A stretch of 64,000 bases of DNA, from contig NC_037602.1 of the NCBI RefSeq assembly GCF_003073045.1, forward strand, positions 10,464,464 to 10,528,463. The letters are read 5' to 3'. The DNA comes from Pomacea canaliculata (lineage: Eukaryota; Mollusca; Gastropoda; Architaenioglossa; Ampullariidae). This document shows positions 15,376 to 27,936 of this stretch, in pieces; within the stretch, counting starts at the first letter, position 1; each line of letters starts with the position of its first letter. The notes beneath the pieces were generated by a model. The model ran no database searches. It worked only from the letters and a program-made list of their open reading frames with translations, and had not been told where the DNA came from. The position numbers and the translations under genes are program-made.

Positions 15376-16417
15376 CTACCGTGTCCCAAATGCCAGGGCT
15401 TCATTTTTCAAATGTTCTTAACACAATGAGTAGACATCTTTATAAAGACTTCAAGAACCAAATTCAAACCCAGCGGAATTGGATAAGCTTATAAAATATT
15501 TAAATTGTTATGAGAGAAAAACTTGCGAAAGGTGAGATCATTGGTTAGTGAGCTTCACATGGAATAGAATATTTGGACTAGGTATTGTAGGCGGATTGGT
15601 TGAACGTTGTGTAGATAGGTTCAAATCTATTTTTTATATCTACGTAAGTTGACCGACATTGTTGTGTCGAATCTAGTGGTACGTTTGAGACTTGCCAACA
15701 GTTCATTTCTTTCTAATTTTGCTTTGTAGATACTTGTTTTCGGTTTTTACTGTGGCTAGTTAATCCAAGCAATGAGAGAATGTTCAGAGAAAGGAACAAC
15801 TTTTCGAATTTAAAAGACAATGTTTTATTTCGAGCATTACCGTGCCGGATGATGTCAGCTACGTTACCCAAAGACTAAAAGCTCTACCGGACACGTATGT
15901 GTAAACAGAACGGATTTTAGAGTGCCAGTCGGCAATGGGGTATCCGTGGTTCATCCTAAAGAACTTATAAGTGAGACTTGAGTCAGTTCGATTATGGCGC
16001 GCTCGTTCCATTCTTGTATTGGTTGTTCGATTTGCAATGATTTTGATGTCAGTGGTGGGGGCAAGTCACCGTGTGGGTATTATTAAGGTGAAGGGTTGAT
16101 GTAAGGAAGTGGGTTGAAGGGTTTTATGATCGGTCTGAAGAATGATGCTCGTGAAACTACTGGTTGCTGTGATTAACCTGTAAAAGAATTCTCTCTTCTT
16201 GAATTAAAAAGATTTTTTGTTTTCTTGAAAGACTGTCTTATGAGGTGAATCCTATCATAAGCTGCTATTCCAGACAGGACTTTAATTTTGTTCGACGTTC
16301 ATGTTAGACGTTAGCATTTTCTAACTCTCTAATGGATGAATAAACGAGGCAGTACAGTTCTGATGGGATGATTGAGCTGAAGCAATGGTGTATTCCTGTT
16401 GTAACTTTTCTATCTTT

Positions 16418-16482
16418 CCTTTCGCAGTCAAAGTTGGCAGAAGCGAGGCGCAATCAGAGGAGGTGCTGAGGACAAGGTTATG
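16418..16482 (-). pseudogene. C4-like signal-peptide exon 1 copy, broken
   Basis: Homologue of exon 1 at 34194-34254, in the same position relative to the PLAT exons, with several indels that destroy the reading frame. Confidence 0.7.
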
Positions 16483-17450
16483 GTGCGGTAGGTTTGAGTC
16501 AGTCGATAACGATACAGATTACAGAGGTGGACTGGCCTGGGTATTATATCAGATCAATTTTCTGAGATCGTAACAGATGAAAATGAATTGTTGTTTGTTT
16601 TCAGAGGGTATTTTATATTTCTCATGAAAGTGATAATGTGTGTGTTTGATTAGAAGTAAAGGCTTGCGTTTATATCAGTTTTAAAGATTTCTTTGTACCT
16701 TTTAAGTGTGGTGACAGATGTCAGTAGGAGTGGTTCAGTAAAAGAAGACTTTCCTGTGTGTAATTTTCCTTCAGTTTCATTTTTAATCTTTTTAATAATA
16801 GTCGATGAGACGAGAATTAGAGCAATGATGTTTGAATAGCAAATTTGTGTTTTGTTTGTTGCTTTGTACTCTTTACAACTAACAGATCACCCTTATGTGG
16901 TTATGTGGAACAAGTTGTGGTCACGGACTAATCCTTAAAACAAAACACGAAAGCATAAAATAAAAAAGAGAAAAGAACTAAACTAAGGGTAGGAATCACT
17001 GTGTATCGAAGAGTGACATTTTAAACCAGAGGCTAAAGAGGTTCGAATAATTAGCTAAATAAAATTGACTTTTCGTGAATGTTCATCCACATCCTTGGGA
17101 CCTTTATTTTATTCATCTGTCTGAGAAAGCCAACAAGAAGGTCTCTACAATGCCTTCTCCTTCGATGTCATCATCGATCCGATCAATGATTATTATATAA
17201 CTTTGAGTTTATTGGCTTTACTTTTCTCTTCAGGGGCATGTAAAACTACAGCTGTGAGAAGATAGTTTATTAAGTTTTTATGCATTTTAAAGCACAGAAT
17301 GATCTTGTTTGTGGTTTCTGTAAAACTTATGGAAGTTTTTCTTCTGCCACGTTTCAAGATGGGCTTCTCCAGTAAAAGGCTGTGGAAAATTCACTTTCTC
17401 CCACTTTCCACAAATATAACCATTTATTCCAGACTGTTGATTGTTTCTAG

Positions 17451-17844
17451 TGAGTGGTGTTTGTACTGTTTCTTTTATTTGTACTCACCTACTCCCTGTA
17501 ATCATCTAACCTCTTTTTCTATATACATGTACTCTTTCTCTCTTTTTAATTTCTTTCTTTTCTCTCCTTTTATTCGTTCTCTCTTTCATCAGTGCTATGT
17601 CCCTCTCCCTTATTATCTTGATTTCCTTTTGCTCCTTGATCTGTCTCTTCTCTCTGTCTCTCTCTCAGCATGTTGTGAATCAGTAAGCTGTAGAACGATA
17701 TGTCTTGTCAAAAGTGCGTAGACCCACTCCAAGATTTTCTGCAACAAATGGCGAACGCCTGACTGCCATCTGTCCTCCCTCGTCCTATGGTCTCCTTGTT
17801 TTGTGTGGTGCGTGCAGTATGGCGAAGATCGTTTACTTTCATGC
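17451..17844. other. Degraded copy of the C4-like 3' flank
   Basis: Pyrimidine-rich DNA followed by sequence like 10.27-10.7 kb (downstream of genes B and E), with many indels. No gene. Confidence 0.5.
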
Positions 17845-18000
17845 TATATAGTGTTGTGTAATTGCTCTGCCGAGTTTACAATGGAAGGAAAGCGAGACAT
17901 AAAGTGGCTGCTGAATACGTTTACGTTCCCAGAAAGTTAAAAGTTTACTGCCGTCAACTCCACAAACATCACAGCGCATCCGGCTGGTGGTGCCAGGTGG
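17845..18000 (+). repeat. Left member of a ~155-bp direct repeat flanking a LINE
   Basis: It shares GTAATTGCTCTGCCGAGTTT and most of the following ~130 bases with 23041-23199, on the other side of the LINE. This left copy carries a few extra small indels. Confidence 0.8.
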
Positions 18001-18169
18001 GCTTTTTTTTTTTTTTTTTTTTTGGTTGTTTTTTGGTATTTTATGCCATGCCAGCAACTAAGGCTATATCATGGCAATAAAAAGAAATTTTTACGATTAA
18101 AGGTTTCGAGAAAAATCTCCAGTTTATTTATCTTAAAAACAGACCAGGATATTAATGAACTAAATGTTT

Positions 18170-21100
18170 AAGAAAAAAGGTGGTGTAAAAGGATGGTGGA
18201 GCCCAAGAAGGCCACAACACACCCAGAAATTAAATGAGCTATATCTATGTGTAAGAAATTTATATTTTATGAAAGAGTCCTATCTTTTTTAAAAAGCCAC
18301 AATTGCTGCCGATGAGACGGACCTAAATAAAGATATGTAATGAGTTTCTGTAAAAAACTGTCGTCGGATATCTGGAGCTCTGGACAGATAATTAGAAAGT
18401 TTGTAAAACGTTGAAGATGCCCATTACACCAGGGGCAACCTGGTGGTTGCTCCCTCGCAAGAGATATCCTTCCGTGCATACGTGTGTCCTGTCTTTAGTC
18501 TTGTAAGACTACCTCCTCCCGCTTGTGGTGGTGGCACAAGGGTGGGCGGTCAGAAAAGACAGGAAGAGAGGCGAATAATTTATTTTGACGGAGGGTGTTC
18601 CAGAGGTCTTGCCATAAAGTCAGAATGTAGGTTGTAAGTAAAGTTTTCAATCAGATGAGAATGAGAAACTGTATTTTACCAGGGGACTTGATGACATGCA
18701 GCCTTAGCAGCGTGGTCTGCTCGAACATTGCCTGGAATAAGGAATGGCAGGAGCCAAATAAAGACAATGTCTTATTTCGTTGGATAAGTGCTGCATGAAT
18801 TTTATGAATCTTGACCACAGGAGGTGGTGAGCATGCTGCAAGGCAAGCAAGATAGCATAGAGTTCTGCTGTAAGATAGAACTTCTGTCTGCCAATCGACT
18901 GAAGCAGCCCGTTGTGGTTGGCAGGAAGGAACTGCTACGCAGCGACTGGGCACCACTTGGGATTTTGGAGCCATCTGTAAAGATTGAACAGAATTGAGGA
19001 TGCTCAGAAATAAGTTACGAAAGTATTGAAGGTAAATGGGTCACTAGTGTCCCTTTTTTTGAAGTTGTAAGATGAAAAGCGATCTTGGAACAGGGAGAAT
19101 CCAAGGAGGAGTTATTGCAGAGGTAAAGCTCTACCTGATTGATATCTACTCAGCAGCTGAAAGTGAGTGCTACTCGTAGTGATAGAGGCTTTTGCTCCTT
19201 GGTACGAATGGCATACAGGGCAGCACGCTGAGGTCTGAAACAGCACGATACGCAGGATTCCCAGGATGAGATTTTAAGCGACAGACATAGATAGCATGAG
19301 CTTCAAACGACGGAGAGAAAGTGGAGGCTCACCAGCTTCTGCGTACAACTTTGTACAGGAATGGTGCTGAAGGCACCAAGCAGATGCGGAGCCCTTGGTG
19401 ATGAATTGGGTCAAGCATTTTAAGGTAGGACTCTCGAGCAGAGCCATAGATAATGGATCGTAGTCTAGCTGGAGCGGATCAGGGCACGGTAGAGACGTAG
19501 CAGAACGTGCGATCCGCTCCCAGCTGACATGGCCAACTACTCTAGAATGTCCAAGGCTTCTGACATGATAGGCGTAGAGATTTGATAAGAGGTAGAAAGG
19601 ACAGTTTAAGGTCAAAGATGACCCCAAGAAATTTAACTCTTGGACCACCTGAGTATCGTGCTTTGACAGTGATAGAAGGGTTTGGAAACATACTTCTCAG
19701 TTGCAAAAGTGGAAGCATACTGACTTCGTAGGAGAAAAATTAAAGCCGTTTTCTGACACCCACTTTTGTACTGCATTTACACACAGCTGAAGCCGGCGTT
19801 CAAGGCATGGAAGGGAGCGACCTCGTATGCAGATAGCGAAGTCATCTACATTCAAAGAGGCCTCTAAACCTGGACAGACTGATTTCAAGATTGAGTCTTT
19901 TGATGTTGAAAAGAGTTGGAGAAAGAGTGCTGCCTGAGGACGCCATTCTGTTCCTGAGATCAGGGTCAGGGCGCGTGCAGAATCTTGCACTTTTGAAGGC
20001 TTGTTGTAGTTCAGGAAGAGAGAAAGGTAGGTTGTACTTTTTCGGAGTTGTCTGAAGAAAAGTCACAACCGAAGATTCTTGGACAGATTTTAAGCGTTGA
20101 AATCTGAAGAGTAGTGTGAAGAGGAGAATTATGAGCAAAGGTGGATGCTAAGGAATTTGCGACATCCTGTACCTCTGTGATAACAGAGTCTCCAACCCGC
20201 AGATGGGCTATTGACTCGGCCTGAAATCTTCCCTTTATCTTCCTTATGGCCGCCCACACCGCTTGAGAAGTGGTACGGGAGGATAGTGAGGACACAAATC
20301 GCTTCCACGCAAGCTTCCGTGCCTGTTTAAAAATATAACGGGTATGAGCTCGGGTACGTTTAAAATTTATTACATTTTCAGGAGTGGGTTGACGGAAGGC
20401 AAGACGATGGGCCTTTTTCCGCGCGCGCTGAGCTACTCTGCACTCCTCTGTAAACCAAGGCACCCTTGGTCGGTTATTACGGTGCCTTAGTACAGGAATC
20501 GTTTCTGATGCGATTTTATTTAAACTTGCAGTGAAAACTTTAGCAGGGTGTAACATCGGGTCTTTTCTAATGTCTTCAATCTGATATTAAAAATAGGATT
20601 TCTGGTAAGGTGGGTGGAGCAGAGGGTCTGAAATGCAGGCCAGTCTGCCTTAGTTAAATTCCACCCGCCTTTGTGAAGGTTATCGTCCCGCTCCAGACCA
20701 TTTGTACAATGTAAAACAAGGGGAAAATGATCGCTGCCACACAGGTCGTCATGTACAGCCCAGTTAAAATCTAATAAAAGTGCTGGGCTGACCACTGACA
20801 AATCAACTGCTGACTCTGTGCTGTTGTGCGGACGGCAAAAAGGTGTTTGAACCGTCATTCAGAATACAGAGGTCATTTTCCATAAAAAAAAATGATCCCA
20901 ACAACTCTCCTCTGGTGTCAGTCGAGGCCCCGCCCCACATGGGGTGATGTCCATTAAAGTCACCCAAAAGAAGGACGAGAGTAGGAAGTTGGGTTAAAAG
21001 ACTCTCAAGGTTCTGTCGGGATATCCGAGCTGAAGGAGGTAGATAAAGACTGCATATAGTGATAGTTTTGCCCAGAAAAACTCGGGCAGCAACGACTTGA

Positions 21101-21322
21101 AGAGTAGTATTGAGTGGAACCTGGCTAAATAAAAGGTTTGAACGAATAAAAAGAGCAGTCCCTCCTGAAGGTACGTCATTTGGTGAGTCTGTATGAGTTT
21201 GTATGAAGAAGATGAGTCTCCTGCAGTGCTATTACATCAAGAGAAAAGCGAGATGTTAGGCATCGGAGTTCTTCAAAGTTTGCTCGGATCCCTCGACAGT
21301 TCCATTGGAGGATTAAAGACAT
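18170..21322 (-). pseudogene. LINE ORF2: endonuclease, partial RT, RNase H
   Basis: The ATG at 21322 (MSLILQWNCRGIRANFEEL) lies 3 nt past the ORF1 stop. The endonuclease region shows VIALQETHL, LLLGDFNGHHPMWG and, near 20.7 kb, DLCGSDHFPLVLH. The RT is represented only by the end: GSTLSPTLFNIK, then LNVDDFAICIRGRSL (the catalytic box has Asn where Phe/Tyr is usual) and WVSENGFNFSPTKS. The fingers/palm part before it, several hundred bases, is missing between LPELQQAFKSA and the LSPTLFN block. RNase H traces (AELYAILLAL-like) follow at 18.65-18.95 kb and a CPWCN…CPEL C-terminus at 18.27-18.48 kb. Frames shift repeatedly. Confidence 0.82.
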
Positions 21323-21325
21323 GTG

Positions 21326-22500
21326 TTATCTGTGAGGAAGGGACGTAGACCTCCCCATAGTAACTGAGGGAGAAGATACAGAAGAGGGCAGGGGACGGCG
21401 GGAAGGAGATGGCGACATTAAGCATCGCTCATCCATATCCATCCCCTGCTCGCTAAGAGGAGTATAGCGGTTTAAAACAGGAATAGGTGCTGCTGTGGTG
21501 GTCCCAGATGTAGTGGATTTTTCAGGTGATTTTTGTTTTGTTTTGATATTCTTGTCTGTCTGTGGTGTGGTGTTCTTAATTTTTAGTTGTTTTGAGTTGC
21601 ATGTTTGCTGTCGTACAGTGTTTCTAGTTGGTGACGTGGAAGGCTTTGACTGTGATGCATGTGTAGCTTGAGACGCTTGAGATTTCAGTGTGTCACCACA
21701 ACTTGGAGGCGGAGGAGGAGGGGGAGGAGGAGGAGGCATAGATTGAGATGTAGGGACAGGGCCTGCTGAGGAGACCCATGTCATGTCAGTCTGTATGGAC
21801 ACAGAGGTGGAAGGTCGCTTTATGACTGCTGCTGAATAAGATATGGAATTTGAAGTAGAAGGTGTTCCTGAGGAGCCATCCACTACGCGACGGTGAGCAT
21901 CAGCGTACGAGAAGCCAGAATCCGCACGTACGCGTTGAATGGCTGCCTCTTCCTTCCACTTCGGGCAGTCTTTAGATGATGCGACGTGTGCTCCATCACA
22001 GTTTGCACATTTTGAGCTGGAATAGCAATCAGCTGCCGCATGGCCGGTACCGCCGCAGCGAAAGCAGCGGGCCTGGGACTTGCAGAAGCTTGCCCCCGTG
22101 ACCATAACGCTGGCAGTTGAAACAGCGCAAGGGAGATGGAATGAAAATTGAAACTTTGACCCGTAAGTACCCGACCTCAATGAAGTCGGGTATTTTGGGT
22201 AGACAGAAGGTTAGAAATAAGGTGTTTGTGGGAATAGATTTCCCGTCCTTCTTTAGTGTGACTCGTTGTACTGCTGAGACCCCCTGACATGCTAATTCTG
22301 ACCTGATGTCAGTCTCAGTCATCCCAGCAAGGTCCGGGCAACGAATGACCCCTTTCGAAGAGTTGAGGGATCGATGTGGTGTGACTTTTATGGAGCGATC
22401 GACAAACTGTTTCCAGTCCCATCGGCGTAGGGCTTCAGAAGCTTTTTGATTTGAGCACTGGACATGGAATTGTCCAGAGCGCAGACGTCTTATAGTAAAA
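21326..22500 (-). pseudogene. LINE ORF1: Gag-like zinc-knuckle protein
   Basis: Recognisable I-type ORF1 text: SSKGVIRCPDLAGMTETDIR, IEVGYLRVKVSIFIPSPLRC, then knuckles CFNCQRYGHG…, CFRCGGTGHAAADC and CANCDGAHVASSKDC, followed by PKWKEEAAIQRVR and a Pro/Ser/Thr-rich tail with a polyproline run. A frameshift between the first and second knuckle (near 22.07-22.1 kb) splits it into two frames. The protein would bind LINE RNA. Confidence 0.85.
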
Positions 22501-23040
22501 AATTGTTTGAGATGTTTCGCTATGGCAAAAGCGGTACCACTTGGGTATTTCCACCAGGGCTACACAAGGAATATACTCTGGCCTTCCAGGTATGAAGGCC
22601 AGATTGACCCCGACCGCAGCCTTCTAGCAAAGCTAGGGCAATGCACGACCACCCGCTTGGTTGGTGTGGGCCACCCCAACCTCCCGTCTAGGGGAAGTCC
22701 GGGCAAAAGAGGTGTGTTGGTATGATGGGCCGCAACCCATCAGGGACCTCAACCTCCAGGATCCCATCCTCCCCCGACACGGTCGCCCTGCACGGCAAAC
22801 CGCAGGGACCTAAAGAAGGCCGCAGACAGGAAATGGTGTTCAAAGAAAGATATAATAGGAGAAGGAAAAACAGAAGAAGGACCGGTGAAGTCAGAAGAAA
22901 GGAAAGGTAAAACTGTAGTATATGAGGGAGATGTTGGCTTTGAAAAGGAATATAGATGAAAGGGCCGATGAAGCAAGAAAAAGGAAAAGCCTGAGGAAAT
23001 GGGGTGGGCCTGCTTTGTCCCCCAGCCTTTCTCTGGTCTC

Positions 23041-23199
23041 TGCTATAGTGTCTGTGTAATTGCTCTGCCGAGTTTACAATGGAAGGAAAGCGAGACATAA
23101 AGTGCTGCTGAATACGTTTACTGGCCCCAGAAAGTTAAAAGTTTAGTGGCCGTAACTCCACAAACATCACAGCGGATCCGGCTGGTGCCAGGTAGCGCA
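23041..23199 (+). repeat. Right member of the ~155-bp direct repeat flanking the LINE
   Basis: The cleaner copy of the sequence at 17845-18000. It continues rightward into sequence related to the R ends (GTGTGCGCCGTCACAACCTC near 23.26 kb). Confidence 0.8.
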
Positions 23200-23339
23200 C
23201 TGATCACACGTCCTTCGGCTTCCTAAACAGAAAGCAAGAAAAGACTGAAAAACTTAGATTAATGTGTGCGCCGTCACAACCTCTCCACTCAGCCTTCAGA
23301 TTTTTCTACGCGTTCTTTCTTTAACCACACAACAAACGA

Positions 23340-24899
23340 TCGCGTTAATGGTGGTGAGCTGTTCTACTCTTACTTAAAGGGATACTCAAGGCTTGTGATA
23401 AGGCTCTGGCAACGGTCAAACGTTTCAAAATATATTTAGTTACAATTACAGAGCACGAGAGCAATACAGAAGAAATAAAGGATTCGTTTCTCACTTAATT
23501 ACCACTTATTAGCACTATGTCGGTTGCCGATGTTTATAAAAATTAAAAAAATCCAGTGAAATCGACCCTTGTGTCCTTCCGCCGAGTAACCACGATAGCT
23601 TCCCGAGATGGTCAAGCAGACGAGTCTTGTTGTGACGTCAGAGTCTTCTTGTGATGTCAGAATCTTGTTGTGACGTCAGTCTCTGACAGGAAGTGTCTGT
23701 ATCTGTAGCATTGCGAAGATTTGACGTCATCTGTTTATTCGTATGACGCACTCTGTGTGTAAGGCTTGTAAGGCTCTGTCTTGCGGAAACTGATGAAAAG
23801 AACATTTTGAATCTTTTCCCATCTTTTCGTGGCAATCGGGTGCAGCACATTCTCGAGGCATGGTTCTCACTATGGAAACCACACGTCATAGGGTCACGTG
23901 ACGGAGAACGACACTTCGTGGAAGCAAACAACGAGTCCCGTGTAATTTCTCTTATTAAACACAACATTCTACTAAAAACCTTCAACGTTTTCCACATAAA
24001 CACACATAAATAGACGAGATTCAAATTCATCCTACTCTTTACGCGACTCTAAGAAGTTTTATTTTGCCTTTACAATCCCTTTAAGGTCGTGAACATTATT
24101 GGGACTAATCGTGCAATGATGATGTCAAGTAATCTTGCTTGTCTCAAACAAATCTGTCTTAATCTTTGGATGCAGTACAAAATCATAATCCCAGTGTCTG
24201 TATAAGTAGCATATATGTCTAAATAAGCAAAGAAGCGGCCTTCTCTTGTCATGCAATAATACAACTGGCATTATTAATCCACAGATGACATTCCTAAACC
24301 TTTTCACTACATTGATAAGAACAACAAATGATATAGGAATTAGCTATACCTTGTGATGAAAAGTTTTGAGTTTCAGTTATCTTGTGTGTGAGGGTTTAAA
24401 ATACAAAAGCAAGTGGTGAACATTATTGTGTTTATAGTGCAACTGGCCTCGTGTCCTAGTTGGAGGAAAGCGCATATTGATCTATTACATTTATTAATAC
24501 TATTTATATCAGAAACTGTCGTTTAAAATATTACATATATTAATACTATTTATATCAGAAATTGCATATTAAAATATTAAAAATATTAAAATATTACAAG
24601 TATTAATACTATTTAGAGCAGCAGCTTTATTGTGTGAATGACATCAAATTGATGGTCTGAATGGTCTTAATTAATGAGCACGTATGTTTGAGGTCAACAG
24701 AATTTCTCAGTCAGTCAGGTCATAGAAAGCTCGCTTGTAGGCGGATGTGGAATTTCATATTTGTGTGACAGTGCTCTTTCGAAAAGGAAAAGTTTATTTA
24801 ATGAAAGCTTGCTGTGTTGGGTGAGTGAAATTTATATTTGTGTGACGACTCTCTCCGTTTTATTTTGTGAGCAATGACCTCACTTCATATACTCTAGAG
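23340..24899. other. Unclassified unique DNA
   Basis: No paralogue elsewhere in the window and no convincing coding region. It holds a 19-bp tandem repeat with CRE palindromes (separate entry) and an AT-rich imperfect tandem at about 24.49-24.62 kb with TTAATACTATTTATATCAGA repeated. A minus-strand ORF at 23638-24030 (130 codons) overlaps the tandem repeat and resembles nothing I know. Confidence 0.5.
23622..23678 (+). repeat. 19-bp x3 tandem repeat with TGACGTCA sites
   Basis: Three adjacent 19-bp units of the form GAGTCTTGTTGTGACGTCA. Units 1 and 3 end in the perfect CRE/ATF palindrome TGACGTCA; the middle one reads TGATGTCA. Confidence 0.85.
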
Positions 24900-25238
24900 C
24901 AGTGGTTCTCAAAGTTTTTCGGACCGCGGACCACATTACTTAAGTAAAAGCTATGGCGGACCACCAAGGCCTAAAAATCAGTCTGTATTATGAATTTCAA
25001 ATTTAAATTGCCGCATTTGTTTCATTTTAATTCAAAACTAAATGTCCTTTTGTGACATTAGTATAGTAATATGACATAAAACTACGTATACATCGTTCTT
25101 TGTAATTAAAATTTTAATGCGAGGAATGCATCACTTTAAACATCACTTTGCTGACATATGACGACTGTCAGCCGCGGACCACCTGACTTATGCCCGCGGA
25201 CCACTAGTGGTTCGCGGACCACACTTTGAGAACCACTG
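24900..25238. mobile_element. Non-autonomous hAT (MITE)
   Basis: A 339-bp element with inverted ends CAGTGGTTCTCAAAG… and …CTTTGAGAACCACTG, containing CGCGGACCAC repeats. It is flanked by a perfect 8-bp duplication CTCTAGAG (24892-24899 and 25239-25246), diagnostic of hAT transposition. It has no coding capacity. Confidence 0.95.
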
Positions 25239-25246
25239 CTCTAGAG

Positions 25247-25620
25247 TCATTGTATAAAATGCATCTGTCTGAAGTTGATAAGCTCTTCTGTGATAAACTG
25301 TGAACACTTTATTGAAGAATGTTCTAGTGAATGCTTGTAGGGCTTTGTTGTATGTGTGACCACGCCCGCGCTTCAGTCTTCTACCTTTTACCATAAACAA
25401 AATGTTCTGACCAACGGTTAATACGTTTAATGTCTAATGTGGAATAAAAGAGAACTAAATTAAACACGGGTGATGATGATGATGAGAGTTCTGGTGCAGA
25501 TCAAGGATACTGCCACGTCACTTTCATTCATCTGCCACTACGGTCTGGCCCACGGGGTTGTCGTAGCAGGGACCTGCTGTCTTGATAAATGATATATGAT
25601 GATGACGAGAATTGAGTCAC
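25247..25620. other. Intergenic, nothing recognised
   Basis: AT-rich DNA with a short GATGAT run near 25.47-25.49 kb. I see no gene or classified repeat. Confidence 0.4.
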
Positions 25621-27558
25621 AAAGTTGAACAATATGTCTTTGGCTATGATGGCGATGAAAGCTAATGCTGTTACCAAAAAGATGACGATTGCTTTGTAAT
25701 TGTTTATTTATAATTTGTTATAATAATAGTTTGTTGTTATTTTAAAAACCACTTGTAGATCGTTTGTTGTATGCTGAAAGAAAGAACGCGTAGAAATTCC
25801 TCAAGCCTGAGTGGTGCGGTTGTGACGGCGCACACATTAAACTGATTTTTCTAGTCGTTTCTTTTTTTTCTGTTGAAGAAGACGAAGGTCGTATAATAAT
25901 TATGACACCTGGTCGCAGCTGGTACCGCTGTGATCTTTGTAGTGTGACAGCAGGTAAACTTTTGACCTGTAGAGGTCAGTTACCGTGTTCAGCAGCACTT
26001 TAGTCTCCGCTGTTTGCCATTGGTCCACGTCTTGTCAACTTAGCGATCACGTGGTGCCGAGGTGCAGCCCATCAGACACGTTATCGCGGGACGCAACCTA
26101 TGACCCCGCCCCAGTCCAGCTCAATAGCGCTGAGCTATTTTAAGACCACCGTGGTCTCACGTGACATGCAAATGTCGGGGTTAGGCCAAGTAAAGGGAAG
26201 GCGACCATGGAAAGACTGCTCGGTGCTATAACCAGTGCAAGGCCCACGCAGTAATCATGATACCAGTCAGACTTACTAGTTATAAGTACTACTTATATGC
26301 CGTATTTTACCTTCTCAAGTGTTATTACTGAAAATGAAATGGTGTTATCGACAATGCTTATCTCTATGATAATTTGATAATTGGACGCTTCGACCAGTAC
26401 TGCCCTTGAGACGAGTCGACCTCTTGGTTTTGAGTGGTGGTCAAAGGGGGGGGGGGCTATTATTGAAATAATTATTAAACAGTTTACGAGCATCCTCGAT
26501 AGCTATCTACGTCGTCGTCGTCGTCATCGTCGTCGTCGTCGTTGTTGTTGTTGTTGTTGTTCAAACATCTTAAAGTATGAGTTTCATCATTAATGTACCC
26601 TAAAAAATCCTTCAATCAAATTTCACAGCACATTTCGTCGTTGACGGACAATGGGTACGGGGAGACGATGACGTCACGACCATTATCTTACAATTACAGT
26701 GGAACCTCGGTTAACGAACTTAATCCGTTCTGGAAAGCTGTTCGTTATCCGAAACAATTTTTTCCATAAGAAATAAAGGAAATAGATTTAATTGGTTCCC
26801 AGCCCCTGTTGACTCGCTAATATTTGAAAGTTACAGGCTATATAGGTATTTGTTTTAATGAGAACAGTAATAATACAATATAAATGGAGTTAAATAAACA
26901 TAAAAACATTAACGAAAGCATTTAAACATCAGAAAACTTGCCGTTTTAACGGCGTGGTTGGAAGCAGGTGAGAGGAGGGGTGGAATTACTGATTCCCCCT
27001 CCATGAGCACACGTGACATTATAAAATCAGGGGTGACTTTCCTTTTCTGTAGCTTTGAGGTTAAAGGAAAAAACTTGTCCAGTGTCTGTTCCCTCTGCCT
27101 TTTTTGTAAAACTCTTGGGTAATACGACATCACATATCGGACAGACGCATGACACCTTCATACTTTGAAATCATTTCCTTTTACAATTCAATTGTTGGCC
27201 GCTTCCTTGTCATTACCTCACTACTATTAATTGCTCTTAATCTTCTTTGGAGCCATGATTGAGGATTATCTTACTAAAATAAAGCAGAACAATCACTAAA
27301 TAAGAAGGATGCGCATAGATAAGGAACGACTGATCGTAACTGTCTCGAGCGCGAATGATGACATGCTGGTCGGTCACGTGTGGTTCACGTGGCTGTTCGT
27401 TATCCGAAATTTTGTTCGCCATTCGAGACAAACTTTTAACGAAATTTTTGTTTGTTAACCGAAATATTCGCTATCCGAGGCGTTCGCTAACCGAGGTTCC
27501 ACTGTATATCGTCAGCAGCAATGTATGTTGTTTTTTTTAAAGCCCTTGTACATAATAT
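25621..27558 (+). repeat. Repeat R, copy 2, interrupted by Tigger and truncated at right
   Basis: Follows copy 1 from the GAAAGCTAATGCTGTTAC segment through the CGT microsatellite to CCTTGTACATAATA. It then switches abruptly into the interior of a hAT transposase gene at about 27558. The Tigger at 26697-27504 sits inside it. Confidence 0.85.
26697..27504 (-). mobile_element. Second Tigger/pogo-type element
   Basis: An 808-bp element with ends CAGTGGAACCTCGGTTAACG… and an inverted partner matching at about 22 of 23 positions, and TA duplications at 26695-26696 and 27505-27506. Repeat R copies 1, 3 and 4 show the empty site (ACAATTATATCGTCAGCAGC). A minus-strand ORF at 26909-27133 with LQKRQREQTLDKFF resembles the C-terminal tail of Tigger transposases. 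The catalytic core is missing. Confidence 0.9.
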
Positions 27559-27936
27559 TCATATTCGCATTCTATTTCTGTCAAAAATTCCTTGAAAGTT
27601 CTGTGGTTCAACGCCTGTGATCTGATGAAGTTTACAGTGCTGACCACAATCTTCATCACATGGTCCAGATTCAACACCTTGCCACAGAGATTTTGTTGGT
27701 GAATAATGCAATGAAGCCGCAGAGGCTCGGTTCCATTAGACTCGACGACTTTTCTAATAACCCTTGATGCCAGTCCGCTGTGGCATCCAACCATACTTCT
27801 GGCACATCGGTAGTCACTCCCACTAATTTTTCCCAAGAAAGAGCAAGACCCTCTATTACGCTGAAACTTCTTTGAATAGGTCTTCGCCAGTGGTGTTCAC
27901 GTGCATGCCCTCATGGCAGCTAACTCTTCTGTAAGT

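Larger units (their letters stand above)
13768..17450 (-). repeat. Indel-rich fourth copy of the PLAT locus
   Basis: This is collinear with the left palindrome arm from about 31.22 to 34.91 kb, then with 35.0-35.29 kb inverted. It shows single-base insertions and deletions every few tens of bases, many in homopolymers. It lacks the RTE insertion present in the left arm. Confidence 0.85.
18001..23040 (-). mobile_element. I-clade (I/Nimb-like) LINE, defective
   Basis: A non-LTR retrotransposon on the minus strand with a poly(A) tail (T run near 18003-18023), two ORFs in the usual order and about 5.0 kb in length. ORF1 is a zinc-knuckle Gag-like protein. ORF2 has an APE endonuclease, part of a reverse transcriptase, RNase H and a C-terminal Cys-rich segment. 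The presence of RNase H and the ORF1 type point to the I group. ORF2 lacks a large part of its RT domain and several frames are shifted, so it cannot be autonomous. It is flanked by an unusually long (~155 bp) direct repeat. Confidence 0.88.

Noticed and set aside
17299-17721. 140-codon ORF, plus strand
   Set aside because: It runs through a pyrimidine-rich tract and the indel-rich copy of a flank that is non-coding in the other copies.
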